DNA of 64,000 nucleotides from assembly GCF_013388295.1 (NCBI RefSeq), contig NZ_CP058235.1, forward strand, positions 1,280,001 to 1,344,000. The letters are read 5' to 3'. The position numbers were made by a program, and so were the translations under genes. Shown piece by piece: positions 29,242 through 39,554 of this stretch (positions within the stretch are counted from its first letter, which is position 1; the number at the start of each line of letters is the position of its first letter). The notes beneath the pieces were generated by a model. That model searched no databases, had not been told where the DNA came from, and worked only from the letters and a program-made list of their open reading frames with translations. Source of the DNA: Bartonella alsatica. GTDB lineage: Bacteria > Pseudomonadota > Alphaproteobacteria > Rhizobiales > Rhizobiaceae.

Positions 29242-31788
29242 ATGCATAATTCGAAGACAAAATCTATTTCTACGCCTTCTTTTTCTGATGAAAATACACA
29301 AAATACGTCAGAAGGGGATTCATCTACTAGGATTTCTGAGATATTTTCTTATCCAGAAATATGGAAAAAGGCATTTACCCTTGGACAAAACGTACGCTTT
29401 ACGCGAACACCAGAAGTTGAGTTTTTGCGTCGTCGCATTGAAACAGATCCAGTTTTTGCGAAACAGTTTAAAGTGTTTATGAAGAAAGAGGGAAAAAATC
29501 TTACAAACATTCTACATTGTAGTAAGAATTCAAAAAGTAGTAAGGATTCAAAAAATTCTCTTTCAACAAAGAGAGTAATTAATCCTCAAACGATAGAGAA
29601 TAAAGCATCAATTTGCCACGCTATGGCTTTGAAGCAATTGTCACGGCAAGTTGTTAGTAAAGCACTTAATGATGAAAGAAAGAAACATAAATTACAAGTA
29701 GAAAATGTGGCGCAAAAGACAAAGCCAATTTTTCATCTTTCTGATGACGCATTCTTTGAGTGTGGATCCTTTATATTAGAACAGGTTGATACTAAAATTT
29801 TAGAAAAGGATGTAACATCGATTGATCGCACGAATAATGATATATCCGATACTAATTCTACCTTTGATGAATCAATTACTGCTCTTTATCGTGTTCTTGA
29901 ATACCGCTTTCCACAATTTTACGATTCAATTACATCAGAATCACCAGCAGAAAGGCTTCAGGAAATTGAGGAAATTTCTAATCTAGCGCATGAAAAGAAT
30001 GGTACTGTTAAAGAGGAACGAGAGTGTTTTTCTGATGATAGGTTAAGCGATGTGGAGGCAACTATAGAAAATCAAAATATCAGCAATCTTACTGATAATA
30101 TAACAGAAGGTATTACCAAGAATTCAGAAAAGTTTTCTGTAGTGAAACCAAAAGATAAAGTATTGCGATCTACTAGCACGTTTTTAAACAATTATGATTC
30201 TGCTTTTACGTCAAATGTTCAATCTTTTGACGATGGTACTTATGAATTTCCTCCGGTCAATTTATTGCAGGAACCTGTTTTTCATGAAGGCACAATAATT
30301 CCACAGGAGATATTAGAGCGTGGTGCTGGACTTTTGGAAAGTGTTTTGGAAGATTTTGGCATTAAGGGTGAAATTATCCATGTTAATCCAGGGCCAGTGG
30401 TAACAATGTATGAATTTGAACCTGCAGCTGGAGTAAAGTCATCTCGGGTCATTAATCTTTCCGATGATATTGCTCGTTCTATGTCTGCTATTTCTACACG
30501 CGTTGCTGTGATTCCGGGACGCAATGTTATTGGGATTGAGTTGCCAAATGCGGTTCGTGAAATCGTTTACTTAAGGGAATTAATCCAAACAAGTTCTTTT
30601 CGCGAAAGCCAATTTAAATTGGCCCTTGCTTTGGGGAAGGGTATTAATGGTGAGCCTGTCATTGCAGAATTAGCAAAAATGCCTCATTTATTAGTTGCAG
30701 GGACAACAGGATCGGGCAAATCGGTCGCGATTAATACAATGATTTTATCGATTCTTTATCGAATGACACCACAGCAGTGCCGTTTGATCATGATTGATCC
30801 TAAAATGCTAGAACTCTCTGTGTATGATGGCATTCCACATCTTTTAACGCCTGTTGTTACGGATCCCAAAAAAGCGGTTACAGCTTTAAAATGGGCGGTT
30901 CGTGAAATGGAGGAGCGTTACCGTAAGATGGCCAAGTTAGGTGTGCGTAATATTGATGGTTTTAATGCACGTGTTGCACTTGCAGCACAAAAAGGTGAAA
31001 CGATTATGTGTACTGTACAATCAGGTTTTGATAAGGAAAGTGGAGAAATTCTTTATCATGAAGAAGCCATGGATCTAACGCAGCTTCCTTATATTGTTGT
31101 GATTGTTGATGAGATGGCTGATCTCATGATGGTGGCAGGTAAAGAAATTGAAAATGCCATTCAGCGTTTAGCACAAATGGCACGTGCGGCAGGTATTCAT
31201 CTTATTATGGCTACACAGCGCCCTTCCGTTGATGTTATTACTGGTACGATTAAAGCAAATTTTCCTACCCGTATTTCTTTTCAGGTAACATCTAAAATAG
31301 ACAGTCGTACAATTTTGGGAGAACAAGGTGCTGAAACACTTTTGGGTCAGGGAGATATGCTTCATATGGTGGGCGGTGGGCGCATTGTACGCGTTCATGG
31401 ACCTTTTGTTTCTGACGAAGAAGTTGAATCCATTGTTGCACATCTTAAAATGCAAGGAAAGCCTGATTATTTAGCAACGATAACGGATAGTGAAAACGAT
31501 AACAAAGATGGTGAATCTGAGAATTCAGTTATTGGAGTTTCTAGAGAAGAAAATTTGGATGAGGATGGTGAGGAGCTTTATATGCAAGCTGTAAATATTG
31601 TCATGCGTGATAAAAAGTGTTCTACATCTTATATTCAACGTCGGCTTGCAATCGGGTATAACAAGGCAGCTTCTCTCGTTGAGCGCATGGAAAAAAAAGG
31701 CATTGTTGGAGCTGCTAATCACGTTGGGAAACGAGAGATTTTACTCAATGAGTATAATAATAAGCAAAACAGTTTTAAAAATGCATGA
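29242..31788 (+). CDS. ftsK: FtsK/SpoIIIE-type DNA translocase without membrane domain
   Basis: An 848-residue protein from ATG 29242 (a TTG four codons earlier is an alternative). The first 340 residues are charged and low in conservation, with a Ser/Lys-rich stretch near 95-115, and contain no transmembrane helices, unlike classical FtsK with four. The motor starts near 345: [33 protein letters not shown], then Walker [15 protein letters not shown] (about 487-494), [12 protein letters not shown] as Walker B, and [29 protein letters not shown]. The C-terminal gamma winged helix ([40 protein letters not shown]) reads KOPS-type polar sequences. Soluble FtsK paralogues occur beside the membrane form in alphaproteobacteria. 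Confidence 0.9.
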   Translation: MHNSKTKSISTPSFSDENTQNTSEGDSSTRISEIFSYPEIWKKAFTLGQNVRFTRTPEVEFLRRRIETDPVFAKQFKVFMKKEGKNLTNILHCSKNSKSSKDSKNSLSTKRVINPQTIENKASICHAMALKQLSRQVVSKALNDERKKHKLQVENVAQKTKPIFHLSDDAFFECGSFILEQVDTKILEKDVTSIDRTNNDISDTNSTFDESITALYRVLEYRFPQFYDSITSESPAERLQEIEEISNLAHEKNGTVKEERECFSDDRLSDVEATIENQNISNLTDNITEGITKNSEKFSVVKPKDKVLRSTSTFLNNYDSAFTSNVQSFDDGTYEFPPVNLLQEPVFHEGTIIPQEILERGAGLLESVLEDFGIKGEIIHVNPGPVVTMYEFEPAAGVKSSRVINLSDDIARSMSAISTRVAVIPGRNVIGIELPNAVREIVYLRELIQTSSFRESQFKLALALGKGINGEPVIAELAKMPHLLVAGTTGSGKSVAINTMILSILYRMTPQQCRLIMIDPKMLELSVYDGIPHLLTPVVTDPKKAVTALKWAVREMEERYRKMAKLGVRNIDGFNARVALAAQKGETIMCTVQSGFDKESGEILYHEEAMDLTQLPYIVVIVDEMADLMMVAGKEIENAIQRLAQMARAAGIHLIMATQRPSVDVITGTIKANFPTRISFQVTSKIDSRTILGEQGAETLLGQGDMLHMVGGGRIVRVHGPFVSDEEVESIVAHLKMQGKPDYLATITDSENDNKDGESENSVIGVSREENLDEDGEELYMQAVNIVMRDKKCSTSYIQRRLAIGYNKAASLVERMEKKGIVGAANHVGKREILLNEYNNKQNSFKNA

Positions 31789-31979
31789 CCTAAAAAATAC
31801 TTAATGATTGTTGTTTTAAGGTTTAATAACTTTTTTTATTTTATGAGAGCGGATATTGCCGCGTGCTTATTTTTACTGTGAAATATTAAAACATTAAATG
31901 GGGAGTGACAAAATAGAAGCACTATTTTGTATTAAGGCTGCTAATGTGTAGCTTAGAATGATACAAAGAAGGGGTGTAT

Positions 31980-34241
31980 ATGTCTTTAGCATTTTTAGAT
32001 TATCTGGAATGTAAAGAAATTAACCAAGCCTTTATACGCAGAAAAATGGCTTTCGTTCTCTCTTCTGATTGTAGAAATCTTCTTTGGTCAAATGGTGCTG
32101 CAGCGTATTTTTTTGGTTTTTCCTCTGTAACAGCTATGATGAAAGAGCGGTCTTTTTTTGACAAAGTGGAGCATCACAAGATATTGAAGGGTGCGCAATA
32201 TGCAAGTGCCGTTGCATTGGACGGTTTAAAGCGCACCGCTGAATTTTCCATAGTTTCTATTGATATTATGGGTATAGGAAAGGCATTTTTATTGGAATCA
32301 TTTCTAGCAGAAGAAGTTTCTCTTATCGCTGGATTGGATGACGCAGCAATGTCTGTTACGGTAGTTGATGAACATGGGAAAGTCTTGGAGACTTCCTCTC
32401 ATTTTTCGTTTATTGATGAAACAGTTAAAATTCTGCTACAGACGATTGATAATGAAACGCCAGTTAAGACCATTTTAACCATAGCAGGTATTCGTACACA
32501 AGTTGGCATTATTCGCTTGAAGATGAAACCGGTAAGTTTTTTGGTTTTATATGCACCATTAAAATCAGACGAGTTGAAGAATAATCAGGAACTTTTTTAT
32601 TTTACGCCGAAATTGTTGCCACAACGATTTACTTGGAAAATGGATAGAAACGGAAGATTTTGTGATGTTTCAAAAGAGTTAGCTAAAATTGTTGGACCTA
32701 TTTCTTCTTCTATTTTAGGATCGAGTTTTCATGAACTTGCTGATCAGTTTAATGATGAGCGGTATCGATTACTCAACGGCTTTATTGCAGCAGCTTTACC
32801 TTGGAGCAAAAAGATTGTTAATTGGCCTGTTGATGATTGTTTAGAGTGGCTTGAAGTTGAATTATCTGCTGTGCCAATTTTTGATGTCAAACAACAGCTT
32901 AAGGGATTTAGAGGCTTTGGTATTTTGAAGATACAGGAAAAAAAACAAGAGAAAAAAGATGAAAATCCATATATAAAAACATCAAGTCTTTCGGAGGTGG
33001 AACGTTTAGCTTTTCATGAGATTGCGGAACGATTGCGTGGAGAATTGCATTCATCTGTAGGAAACAAGCATTTGGTTAAGGAAGCAGCGTTTCTGTTACC
33101 AAATGCACAGACATTACCAGTAAATGCTATAGAACAAACCCTCATAAAAGAACCGGCAGTGGTTCTATCATTATTGGATACAGCCACTAGTGGCATTTTT
33201 TGGTTAAATGGAGAGGGGGTAATTCAAGCAGTTAGCAGCGCTGCTTTGGCATTGACTGGCTATGAAATAAATGAATTATTGGAACAGCCATTATCATCAT
33301 TATTCACTTTACAGAGTCGATTTTTAGTTGAAAAATATTTTAAGTTTATACGTGTAAAGGGAAAAAATCAGGTTTTTAATCGTGGTGAGACAGTTGAGTT
33401 ACTAACGAAAAGTCATAAAAATATAATGGTTTCTATGACGATTGTATCTTTGGTACGGAAAGACGACTATGCTGTTATATTACGTGATATGAAAGAAACA
33501 ATTCAATCAGTAGATAAAAAAGCAGAAGGGAGTAAACTAGTTGGTGTCGTTCATGAAATGCGGACACCTTTGAATGCTCTTATTGGTTTTGCAGAAATTA
33601 TGAGAGATGGCCGTTTTGGTGCGATAAACAACGAACGTTATCGTGGATATTTACGTGACATTGTCTCATCTGGAAAACATATATTATCGCTGGTTAATCA
33701 ATTACTAGAATGCTCAAAAGCAAATTATTCTGGTTCAAATGATCAGGTCAAGGTGCCTCTTATGACTGAAGCATTTGATGTGATAGCCTGTTTGCGTGCG
33801 AGTATGGCGTTTCTTGAGACACAGGCTAATCATAATGGTATTATCATGCGTATTGTTGCTCCAGCTCATGTACCATTTATTGCTATATCACAGCAAATAT
33901 TTCGACAAATTATATGGAATCTTCTTTCCAATGCCATTCGTTTTACGCCATCGGGTGGACAAATTATTGTTCATGTTTCTTATGAAAAAAAAGAGCGTAT
34001 AAAGATTTCAGTGAGTGATAACGGTATAGGGATGAGCGATGAAGAGATTTTACAGGCACTGCAACCTTATGGTCAGATAAAGCGTAAAGACGGACGCTCT
34101 GGTGACAGCGCTTTTATTGGAACTGGTTTAGGACTTCCGATGTGTAAAGCAATGATAGAAGAAAGTGGAGGCCAACTTTTATTATTTTCCAAACCTAATC
34201 ATGGAACAACTGTGGAAATGTTTTTTCCTCATGTTCCATGA
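31980..34241 (+). CDS. PAS-domain sensor histidine kinase (PdhS/DivJ-PleC-like)
   Basis: A 753-residue kinase from ATG 31980, which follows AAGAAGGGG; a GTG two codons earlier is also in frame. There is no transmembrane helix, so it is cytoplasmic. The PAS domain is around residues 395-500 (LLDTATSGIFWLNGEGVIQAVSSAALALTGYEINELL). The HisKA box VVHEMRTPLNALIGFAEIMRDGRFG has the phosphorylated His525. The ATPase domain shows N-box IWNLLSNAIRFTP, G1 DNGIGMSDEEI and G2 GTGLGLPMC. The H-box and 'FAEIM..GrFG.i....Y..Yl.dI..SG.hlL.Lvn.lLe.sK' match kinases of the alphaproteobacterial CtrA/DivK pathway. No response regulator is adjacent. PdhS membership is inference. Confidence 0.82.
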   Translation: MSLAFLDYLECKEINQAFIRRKMAFVLSSDCRNLLWSNGAAAYFFGFSSVTAMMKERSFFDKVEHHKILKGAQYASAVALDGLKRTAEFSIVSIDIMGIGKAFLLESFLAEEVSLIAGLDDAAMSVTVVDEHGKVLETSSHFSFIDETVKILLQTIDNETPVKTILTIAGIRTQVGIIRLKMKPVSFLVLYAPLKSDELKNNQELFYFTPKLLPQRFTWKMDRNGRFCDVSKELAKIVGPISSSILGSSFHELADQFNDERYRLLNGFIAAALPWSKKIVNWPVDDCLEWLEVELSAVPIFDVKQQLKGFRGFGILKIQEKKQEKKDENPYIKTSSLSEVERLAFHEIAERLRGELHSSVGNKHLVKEAAFLLPNAQTLPVNAIEQTLIKEPAVVLSLLDTATSGIFWLNGEGVIQAVSSAALALTGYEINELLEQPLSSLFTLQSRFLVEKYFKFIRVKGKNQVFNRGETVELLTKSHKNIMVSMTIVSLVRKDDYAVILRDMKETIQSVDKKAEGSKLVGVVHEMRTPLNALIGFAEIMRDGRFGAINNERYRGYLRDIVSSGKHILSLVNQLLECSKANYSGSNDQVKVPLMTEAFDVIACLRASMAFLETQANHNGIIMRIVAPAHVPFIAISQQIFRQIIWNLLSNAIRFTPSGGQIIVHVSYEKKERIKISVSDNGIGMSDEEILQALQPYGQIKRKDGRSGDSAFIGTGLGLPMCKAMIEESGGQLLLFSKPNHGTTVEMFFPHVP

Positions 34242-34258
34242 GGTAATTCCGCACCAAT

Positions 34259-34672
34259 TTATTTTTTTTTAGCTAAAAGATCTCTGATTTCTGACAAAAG
34301 TTGTTCTTCTAAAGACATTTTGTTGGAGCTTTTCTCTTCTTCTTGTTTTCGACGGAGTTTGTTCATAGCTTTAACAAATAGAAAAAGAACCCAAGCAATA
34401 ATGAGAAAATTGATAAGTAAAGTTATAAAGTTGCCGTAGCTAATAGTTGCTCCAGCTGCTTTAGCGGCACTCAATGTAGCTTGTTTTTTACCGGCTAGCT
34501 GAATAAACATATTAGAAAAGTCAATCCCACCTGTGATAAGCCCAATGATTGGCATAAAAATATCGTTGACCATTGAATTAACCAAGCCACCAAAAGCTCC
34601 TCCTATAATCACACCGATAGCGAGATCAATCATATTACCTTTTAGGGCAAATTCTTTGAATTCTTTAAGCAT
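34259..34672 (-). CDS. mscL: Large-conductance mechanosensitive channel
   Basis: A 137-residue channel protein with the MscL layout: [44 protein letters not shown] is the N-terminal helix and gate-lining first transmembrane helix. [30 protein letters not shown] is the second transmembrane helix. A charged C-terminal bundle ([29 protein letters not shown]) follows. It opens under membrane tension to release osmolytes. The start has AAAGGGG upstream. It converges with the kinase gene, 17 bases apart. Confidence 0.96.
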   Translation of the reverse strand: MLKEFKEFALKGNMIDLAIGVIIGGAFGGLVNSMVNDIFMPIIGLITGGIDFSNMFIQLAGKKQATLSAAKAAGATISYGNFITLLINFLIIAWVLFLFVKAMNKLRRKQEEEKSSNKMSLEEQLLSEIRDLLAKKK

Positions 34673-35233
34673 TGCGTTGTCCCCTTTCTAGAAAAGATAT
34701 ATAGTAACTTTAATTACTGCTTTTGATGAAAAAGGAAAGAGCGGTTTTTATTTTATTGTAGCGTCGTATTACGAAAACTGGATTTTTTTCAAGAATATTA
34801 TGACATGTTAGAAAATTTAACAAAGGGTTCTGTTTGATTTAATAAATATATCTTGTGGGGTTCAGAGTAACAGCAAGCTTTTTTTATAAAAGTAAAAAAC
34901 TATGCTTAATTTATAAAATTGTTACTAAACTTTTATGATAACATATTGAAAAAAAACTCTTTTGCAGGATATTTGTTGCTCTTATTTGCAGATAAATTCA
35001 ATTTTTAATGGCTAAACAATTATGAAAAGATGAGAAAGTGTTTTCTAAATACAAAAAAATCCTTTTTCTATTTAGTATGCATAAATATAAACGTGAATGG
35101 TGGGCTATTATAAACTTTTTTGTAATAGGAATACGTTCTTAATTTAGATGATATGCCATCTTTATTGGCGATTTTTGTGTTAAAAGATTTACATTAAGTG
35201 CAATGGATCAGTTTTATATTTGGAGAAGGATTG
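34673..35233. other. Gap between mscL and pyrD
   Basis: About 560 bases of AT-rich DNA, divergent promoters expected for both genes. No coding sequence or clear RNA structure was recognised. Confidence 0.4.
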
Positions 35234-36322
35234 ATGAGTTTCTTTCGTTGTATTGGTCGTTCTGCTTTATTTATGTTGGATCCAGAACGCGCACACCGTT
35301 TAGCAATTATTGGGTTAAAAAGTGGATTAAACAGATATCAAAAAGTTATCGATAAGCGTTTATGTGTGAATCTTGCGGGTCTTGAATTTGAAAATTTTAT
35401 CGGTCTTGCTGCGGGTTTTGATAAGAATGCAGAGGTTGTTGATGCTGTTTTTCGTTTAGGATTTGGTTTTACTGAAATTGGTACGGTCACACCAAAACCT
35501 CAAGCAGGAAATCCGAAACCGCGACTTTTTCGCTTAAGAGAAGATGAAGCGATTATTAATAGAATGGGTTTTAATAATGATGGGCATCAAATTGTTTATA
35601 ATAGACTTTGCACGTATAAACAAACTGGCATTGTAGGAATCAATATTGGAGCAAATAAGGATACGATCAATAAAGTTAACGATTATACGTCTGGTATTGC
35701 TTATTTTTATGATGTTGCTGATTATTTTACGGTTAATATTTCTTCACCGAATACGCCAGGTTTACGTGATTTACAAGTGCGTGACAGTTTGCATCTTTTG
35801 ATAAATGCGATTTCACAGATGCGCAATGAGCAAAAGAAAAAATATGGATTTTCCGTTCCCATTTTTTTAAAAATTGCGCCTGATTTATCGGAAGAAGAGT
35901 TAGATGATATCGCTGAAGAAGTAAAAATTTCTGATTTTGATGGTCTTATTGTTTCTAATACTACTCTTTCACGTCAAGGACTTAACAATAGTTCACTAAA
36001 TAGTGAAGAGGGAGGACTTTCTGGGCGTCCACTTTTTGAGTGTTCTACTATTGTGCTGGCAAAAATGCGTCAAAAATTAGGTAAGGAAATTGCAATTATT
36101 GGGGTTGGTGGTGTAAAAGATGCACAAACAGCTTTGGAAAAAGTGAAAGCTGGTGCAGATTTGATACAATTGTATAGTGGGATGATTTATGAGGGACCAG
36201 ACCTTGCTGTGACTATTCTAGAAGAGATTTTGCAGATTATGGAGCAAGATGGGATTAATAGCATAAAAGCTTATCGCGATTATAGTGTTGAATATTGGGC
36301 AAAACGCTCACTTCCTTTGTGA
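35234..36322 (+). CDS. pyrD: Dihydroorotate dehydrogenase, quinone-type (class 2)
   Basis: A 362-residue enzyme from ATG 35234, which has GGAGAAGG upstream; an in-frame codon at 35198 would add 12 residues without a site. It oxidises dihydroorotate to orotate in pyrimidine synthesis and passes electrons to quinone at the membrane. The N-terminal amphipathic segment ([28 protein letters not shown]) marks class 2. Motifs are [60 protein letters not shown] with the catalytic serine, and [34 protein letters not shown] binding FMN phosphate. Full length. Confidence 0.95.
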   Translation: MSFFRCIGRSALFMLDPERAHRLAIIGLKSGLNRYQKVIDKRLCVNLAGLEFENFIGLAAGFDKNAEVVDAVFRLGFGFTEIGTVTPKPQAGNPKPRLFRLREDEAIINRMGFNNDGHQIVYNRLCTYKQTGIVGINIGANKDTINKVNDYTSGIAYFYDVADYFTVNISSPNTPGLRDLQVRDSLHLLINAISQMRNEQKKKYGFSVPIFLKIAPDLSEEELDDIAEEVKISDFDGLIVSNTTLSRQGLNNSSLNSEEGGLSGRPLFECSTIVLAKMRQKLGKEIAIIGVGGVKDAQTALEKVKAGADLIQLYSGMIYEGPDLAVTILEEILQIMEQDGINSIKAYRDYSVEYWAKRSLPL

Positions 36323-36461
36323 CAAAACTATTTTTTCTTGATAATAAAATATGAGATTTTTTTAAAGGGGCTTGCAAACTCTTTTGATCTTCCTTATGTC
36401 ACAGAAACAGAGAATAACAATTTACGAAATCGTAAACAATTATAGTACATTTACTTTTTAT

Positions 36462-36538
36462 GCGGTTGTAGCTCAGTTGGTTAGAGCGCTGGTTTGTGGC
36501 ACCAGAGGTCGTAGGTTCGAATCCCACCAACCGTACCA
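36462..36538 (+). tRNA. tRNA-His (anticodon GTG), A73 type
   Basis: The acceptor GCGGTTG pairs with CAACCGT (terminal G-T pair), the D-arm is AGCTCAGTTGGTTAGAGC, the anticodon arm CTGGT-TTGTGGC-ACCAG gives GTG, and CCA is encoded. The discriminator is A73, not the C73 that pairs with G-1 in most bacteria; many alphaproteobacteria lack the G-1:C73 identity. The T-stem GTAGG/CCCAC contains one A-C mismatch. Confidence 0.93.
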
Positions 36539-36713
36539 TCTTTTCACTGTGTTTGTTATGATAAGCAACTTACAATTGGTTCCAAGGTCTTTTTTACCTT
36601 GATGGGAGTTGTATATCTTTTAAAATTAAGTTGATTAAGATTTTTAGTAACGTTTATGCATGAGATGATACCATAATAACAAGGCTTAATTGTTTTTTTT
36701 TAGTCGGTGTGTT

Positions 36714-38141
36714 ATGACTATGAAAAATGGTAAACAAATGAAAAATAACCGTTCTAAGCCTGTTTCTGGTTTTCTTAAAAATTTACGTGGTGTAAGCAAT
36801 TGGGAACAAGTTTCACATTGGTTAGCTTTCCGTAATGTAGAAGATATTGAATGTATTACACCTGATCAAGCGGGAGTGCCGCGTGGCAAGATGATGCTTT
36901 CTAAAAAATTTATATCGGAAACGTCGTTGGCATTGCCTTCAGCGGTTTTTGTAGCAACGATTTCAGGAGATTATCCTGAAGATGGTCATGGTTTTGAATA
37001 TCCTAAAACAGATGGTGATCTACGCCTTGAGCCTGATTTGTCTACGTTAAGCATTGTGCCATGGGAAGATGCTCCTACTGCACAAGTAATTTGTGATCTT
37101 GTGTATCAAAATGGACAGGTTGTGGATTATACACCACGAAATGTGTTACGAAAAGTGATTGATTTTTATACGCAAATGGGTCTAAAGCCAATTGTTTCAC
37201 CAGAAATTGAGTTTTATTTGGTACAGAAAAATCCTGATCCTGATTACCCTTTAGTACCTCCAGTTGGCCGTTCTGGACGTTCAATTGGTGGAGGGCAGGG
37301 ATATTCGATTGCCGGTGTGAATGAATTTGATGAGTTCATTGATGATATTTATCATTTTTCGGAAGCGCAAGGGTTGGAGATTGATACACTCATTCATGAG
37401 GAAGGGGCTGGGCAGTTTGAAATCAATTTACGTCATGGTGATCCAATTGAATTAGCTGATCAGGTTTTTATGTTTAAACGAACGATTCGTGAAGCAGCAC
37501 TTAAGCATAATATGTACGCAACTTTTATGGCCAAGCCTATTCAAGGTCAGCCCGGTTCTGCTATGCATATTCACCAATCAGTTATTGATAAGAAGACGGG
37601 TATGAACATTTTTACACAGAAGGATGGTGGAGAAAGTGACTGTTTTCGCTATTTTATTGGTGGATTACAAAAACATATGGCGGGGGGACTTGTAATGCTT
37701 GCGCCTTATGTGAATTCTTATCGACGTCTTATGCCTGATATTTCAGCTCCTGTTAATTTGCGATGGGGGTATGATAATCGTACTATAGCTTTTCGTGTGC
37801 CTCGTTCTGCTCCACAGGGGCGGCGTGTTGAAAATAGACTTCCTTCATCAGATGCTAATCCTTATTTAGCTCTTGCAGCTTCTTTGGCTTGCGGTCTCAT
37901 TGGGTTACAGCAAAAGCTTGAACCAGATGAGCCAACAACAACTAATGTGAATGCTGACAGCATTGAATTACCACGTGGTCTCATTGAAGCGGTTAATTTA
38001 TTTGAACGAGATACAGCGATACGTGCTATTCTAGGAGATGTGTTTGTAAGTACTTATGCTGCAATCAAACGACAAGAGTTTGAAACTTTTATGGAAGTGA
38101 TTAGCCCGTGGGAGCGCGAGTATCTCTTGCTTAATGTTTGA
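36714..38141 (+). CDS. puuA: Glutamine-synthetase family ligase, PuuA-like
   Basis: About 475 residues from ATG 36714 (ATG 36720 is also possible). The GS beta-grasp domain comes first (NVEDIECITPDQAGVPRGKMM). The catalytic barrel follows with metal and substrate motifs VSPEIEFYLV, HEEGAGQFEINLRHGDPIELADQ, GSAMHIHQS, and RVPRSAPQGRRVENRLPSSDANPYLALAASLACG. The sequence is closest in style to gamma-glutamylputrescine synthetases rather than to GlnA, lacking the adenylylation tyrosine loop. The next gene, starting 11 bases after the stop, is a PuuB-like oxidase, which supports a role in putrescine or related amine use. The symbol is by family resemblance; other gamma-glutamyl amine ligases are possible. 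Confidence 0.78.
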   Translation: MTMKNGKQMKNNRSKPVSGFLKNLRGVSNWEQVSHWLAFRNVEDIECITPDQAGVPRGKMMLSKKFISETSLALPSAVFVATISGDYPEDGHGFEYPKTDGDLRLEPDLSTLSIVPWEDAPTAQVICDLVYQNGQVVDYTPRNVLRKVIDFYTQMGLKPIVSPEIEFYLVQKNPDPDYPLVPPVGRSGRSIGGGQGYSIAGVNEFDEFIDDIYHFSEAQGLEIDTLIHEEGAGQFEINLRHGDPIELADQVFMFKRTIREAALKHNMYATFMAKPIQGQPGSAMHIHQSVIDKKTGMNIFTQKDGGESDCFRYFIGGLQKHMAGGLVMLAPYVNSYRRLMPDISAPVNLRWGYDNRTIAFRVPRSAPQGRRVENRLPSSDANPYLALAASLACGLIGLQQKLEPDEPTTTNVNADSIELPRGLIEAVNLFERDTAIRAILGDVFVSTYAAIKRQEFETFMEVISPWEREYLLLNV

Positions 38142-38152
38142 GGTTTATCACG

Positions 38153-39436
38153 ATGATTGGTTATAATTCGATCTCTCCAGGAGTTTCTTGGTATGAAGAT
38201 ACTTTAGAAGAACGCCCATCTTATCCGTTTTTTTGCGAACAGATACAGTGTGATGTGGTTATTATTGGAGGTGGATTTACCGGTCTTTCGGCTGCTTATC
38301 ATTTAGCTAAATTTGGTGTACATGTTGTTTTGTTTGAAGCTTCACGTTTTGGTGATGGTGCTTCAGGGCGCAATGGTGGACAATTGGGAACAGGGCAACG
38401 GCAATGGGTGGAAACACTAGAGAAAAAATATGGTTTTGAGCGAAGTAAGGCACTGTTTGATTTAGCTGAAGAGGCCAAAAGAGATATTTTATCGTGGTGT
38501 GCGACGCTCGATAGTCAATGCGAATTTATGGAAGGACATCTTTCCGTTATCCATAAAAAACGTGAACTAGCGTCTTATCAACGGCATATCGAGGTAATGC
38601 AGCGTTATGGCTACCACAGTCTTACTTTTATGGACAGGGATGAAATAGCTAAGCGACTTGGTTCGTCTTTTTATTATGGCGGTATTTATGATGCGGATAC
38701 TGGTCATATCAATCCCTTAAAGTTGGTTGTTGGGTTGGCGAAGAAAGCAAAAAGTGCGGGTGCTAAGCTCTATGAAAAGACACAAGTTACTGCGGTGAAG
38801 CGCAATGGGGGCTATTGGAGGGTGATAACAAAACAGAACAGTATAAAGACTAAGCACGTTTTACTTGCAACCAACGCTTATAAACTTGGGCTTCAGCATT
38901 TTGTTGAGAAAAATATTTTTCCTATTCGCTCTTATATTGGAGCAACTGAACCATTATCAAAAGATAGTCCGATTCTTCGAGGAGGCGAATCGGTAGATGA
39001 TTCTCGTTTTATGGTGCGCTATTTTCGCAAAAGCATTGATAATCGTTTATTATTTGGCGGAGTAGAAAGTTATGATAATCAGTATCCTGTAAATTTAGAG
39101 GAGCGTATACGAAAGCAGATTACTGAAATTTATCCTCATCTACACTCTATCAATTTGACTCATCATTGGGGGGCAACGGTTGCCATTACGGTTGAACGTA
39201 TGCCTTATGTTCGCCAACTTTTCTCAGGTATAACTTATTGTGGTGGTTATTCGGGTCATGGAGTTATGCTTGCTCCTTTTATGGGAAAATTATATGCTGA
39301 GTGGCTAATGGGGAAACGTGAGCGTTTTGCCTATTTTCAAGACTTAAAAATTTCTTCTTTTCCAGGTGGAAGAGTTTTGCGTTATCCGCTTGTATTTTTG
39401 GCAATGTACTGGTTTTCCTTGATGGATCATTTTTAA
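38153..39436 (+). CDS. puuB: FAD-dependent amine oxidase, PuuB-like
   Basis: A 427-residue DAO-family flavoprotein from ATG 38153, which has GAGG upstream; an in-frame TTG at 38138 is less likely. The N-terminus SPGVSWYEDTLEERPSYP is typical of gamma-glutamylputrescine oxidases. The FAD-binding loop VVIIGGGFTGLSAAYHLA is at about 35-52, and RFGDGASGRNGGQLGTGQRQW follows. The C-terminal HHWGATVAITVERMPYV and GITYCGGYSGHGVMLAPFMGKLYAEW are the substrate and FAD region of this branch. It would oxidise gamma-glutamylputrescine from PuuA, yielding the aldehyde. An aldehyde dehydrogenase at 27352 could complete the path; the PuuD hydrolase is not in this window. Confidence 0.8.
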   Translation: MIGYNSISPGVSWYEDTLEERPSYPFFCEQIQCDVVIIGGGFTGLSAAYHLAKFGVHVVLFEASRFGDGASGRNGGQLGTGQRQWVETLEKKYGFERSKALFDLAEEAKRDILSWCATLDSQCEFMEGHLSVIHKKRELASYQRHIEVMQRYGYHSLTFMDRDEIAKRLGSSFYYGGIYDADTGHINPLKLVVGLAKKAKSAGAKLYEKTQVTAVKRNGGYWRVITKQNSIKTKHVLLATNAYKLGLQHFVEKNIFPIRSYIGATEPLSKDSPILRGGESVDDSRFMVRYFRKSIDNRLLFGGVESYDNQYPVNLEERIRKQITEIYPHLHSINLTHHWGATVAITVERMPYVRQLFSGITYCGGYSGHGVMLAPFMGKLYAEWLMGKRERFAYFQDLKISSFPGGRVLRYPLVFLAMYWFSLMDHF

Positions 39437-39554
39437 CTAAACACCGTTTAAAATGAAAAAAATAATGGCTCGTTTAATATCTACCTGCTTTAATGATTGG
39501 AGCTTTTATAGATTGTTTCAGCTTTTATAATTGAATGGGAAGATAGACAAATTC

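Noticed and set aside
31168..31455. Minus-strand frame of 95 codons inside ftsK
   Set aside because: It is the antisense shadow of a highly conserved motor domain; no independent start site or domain.
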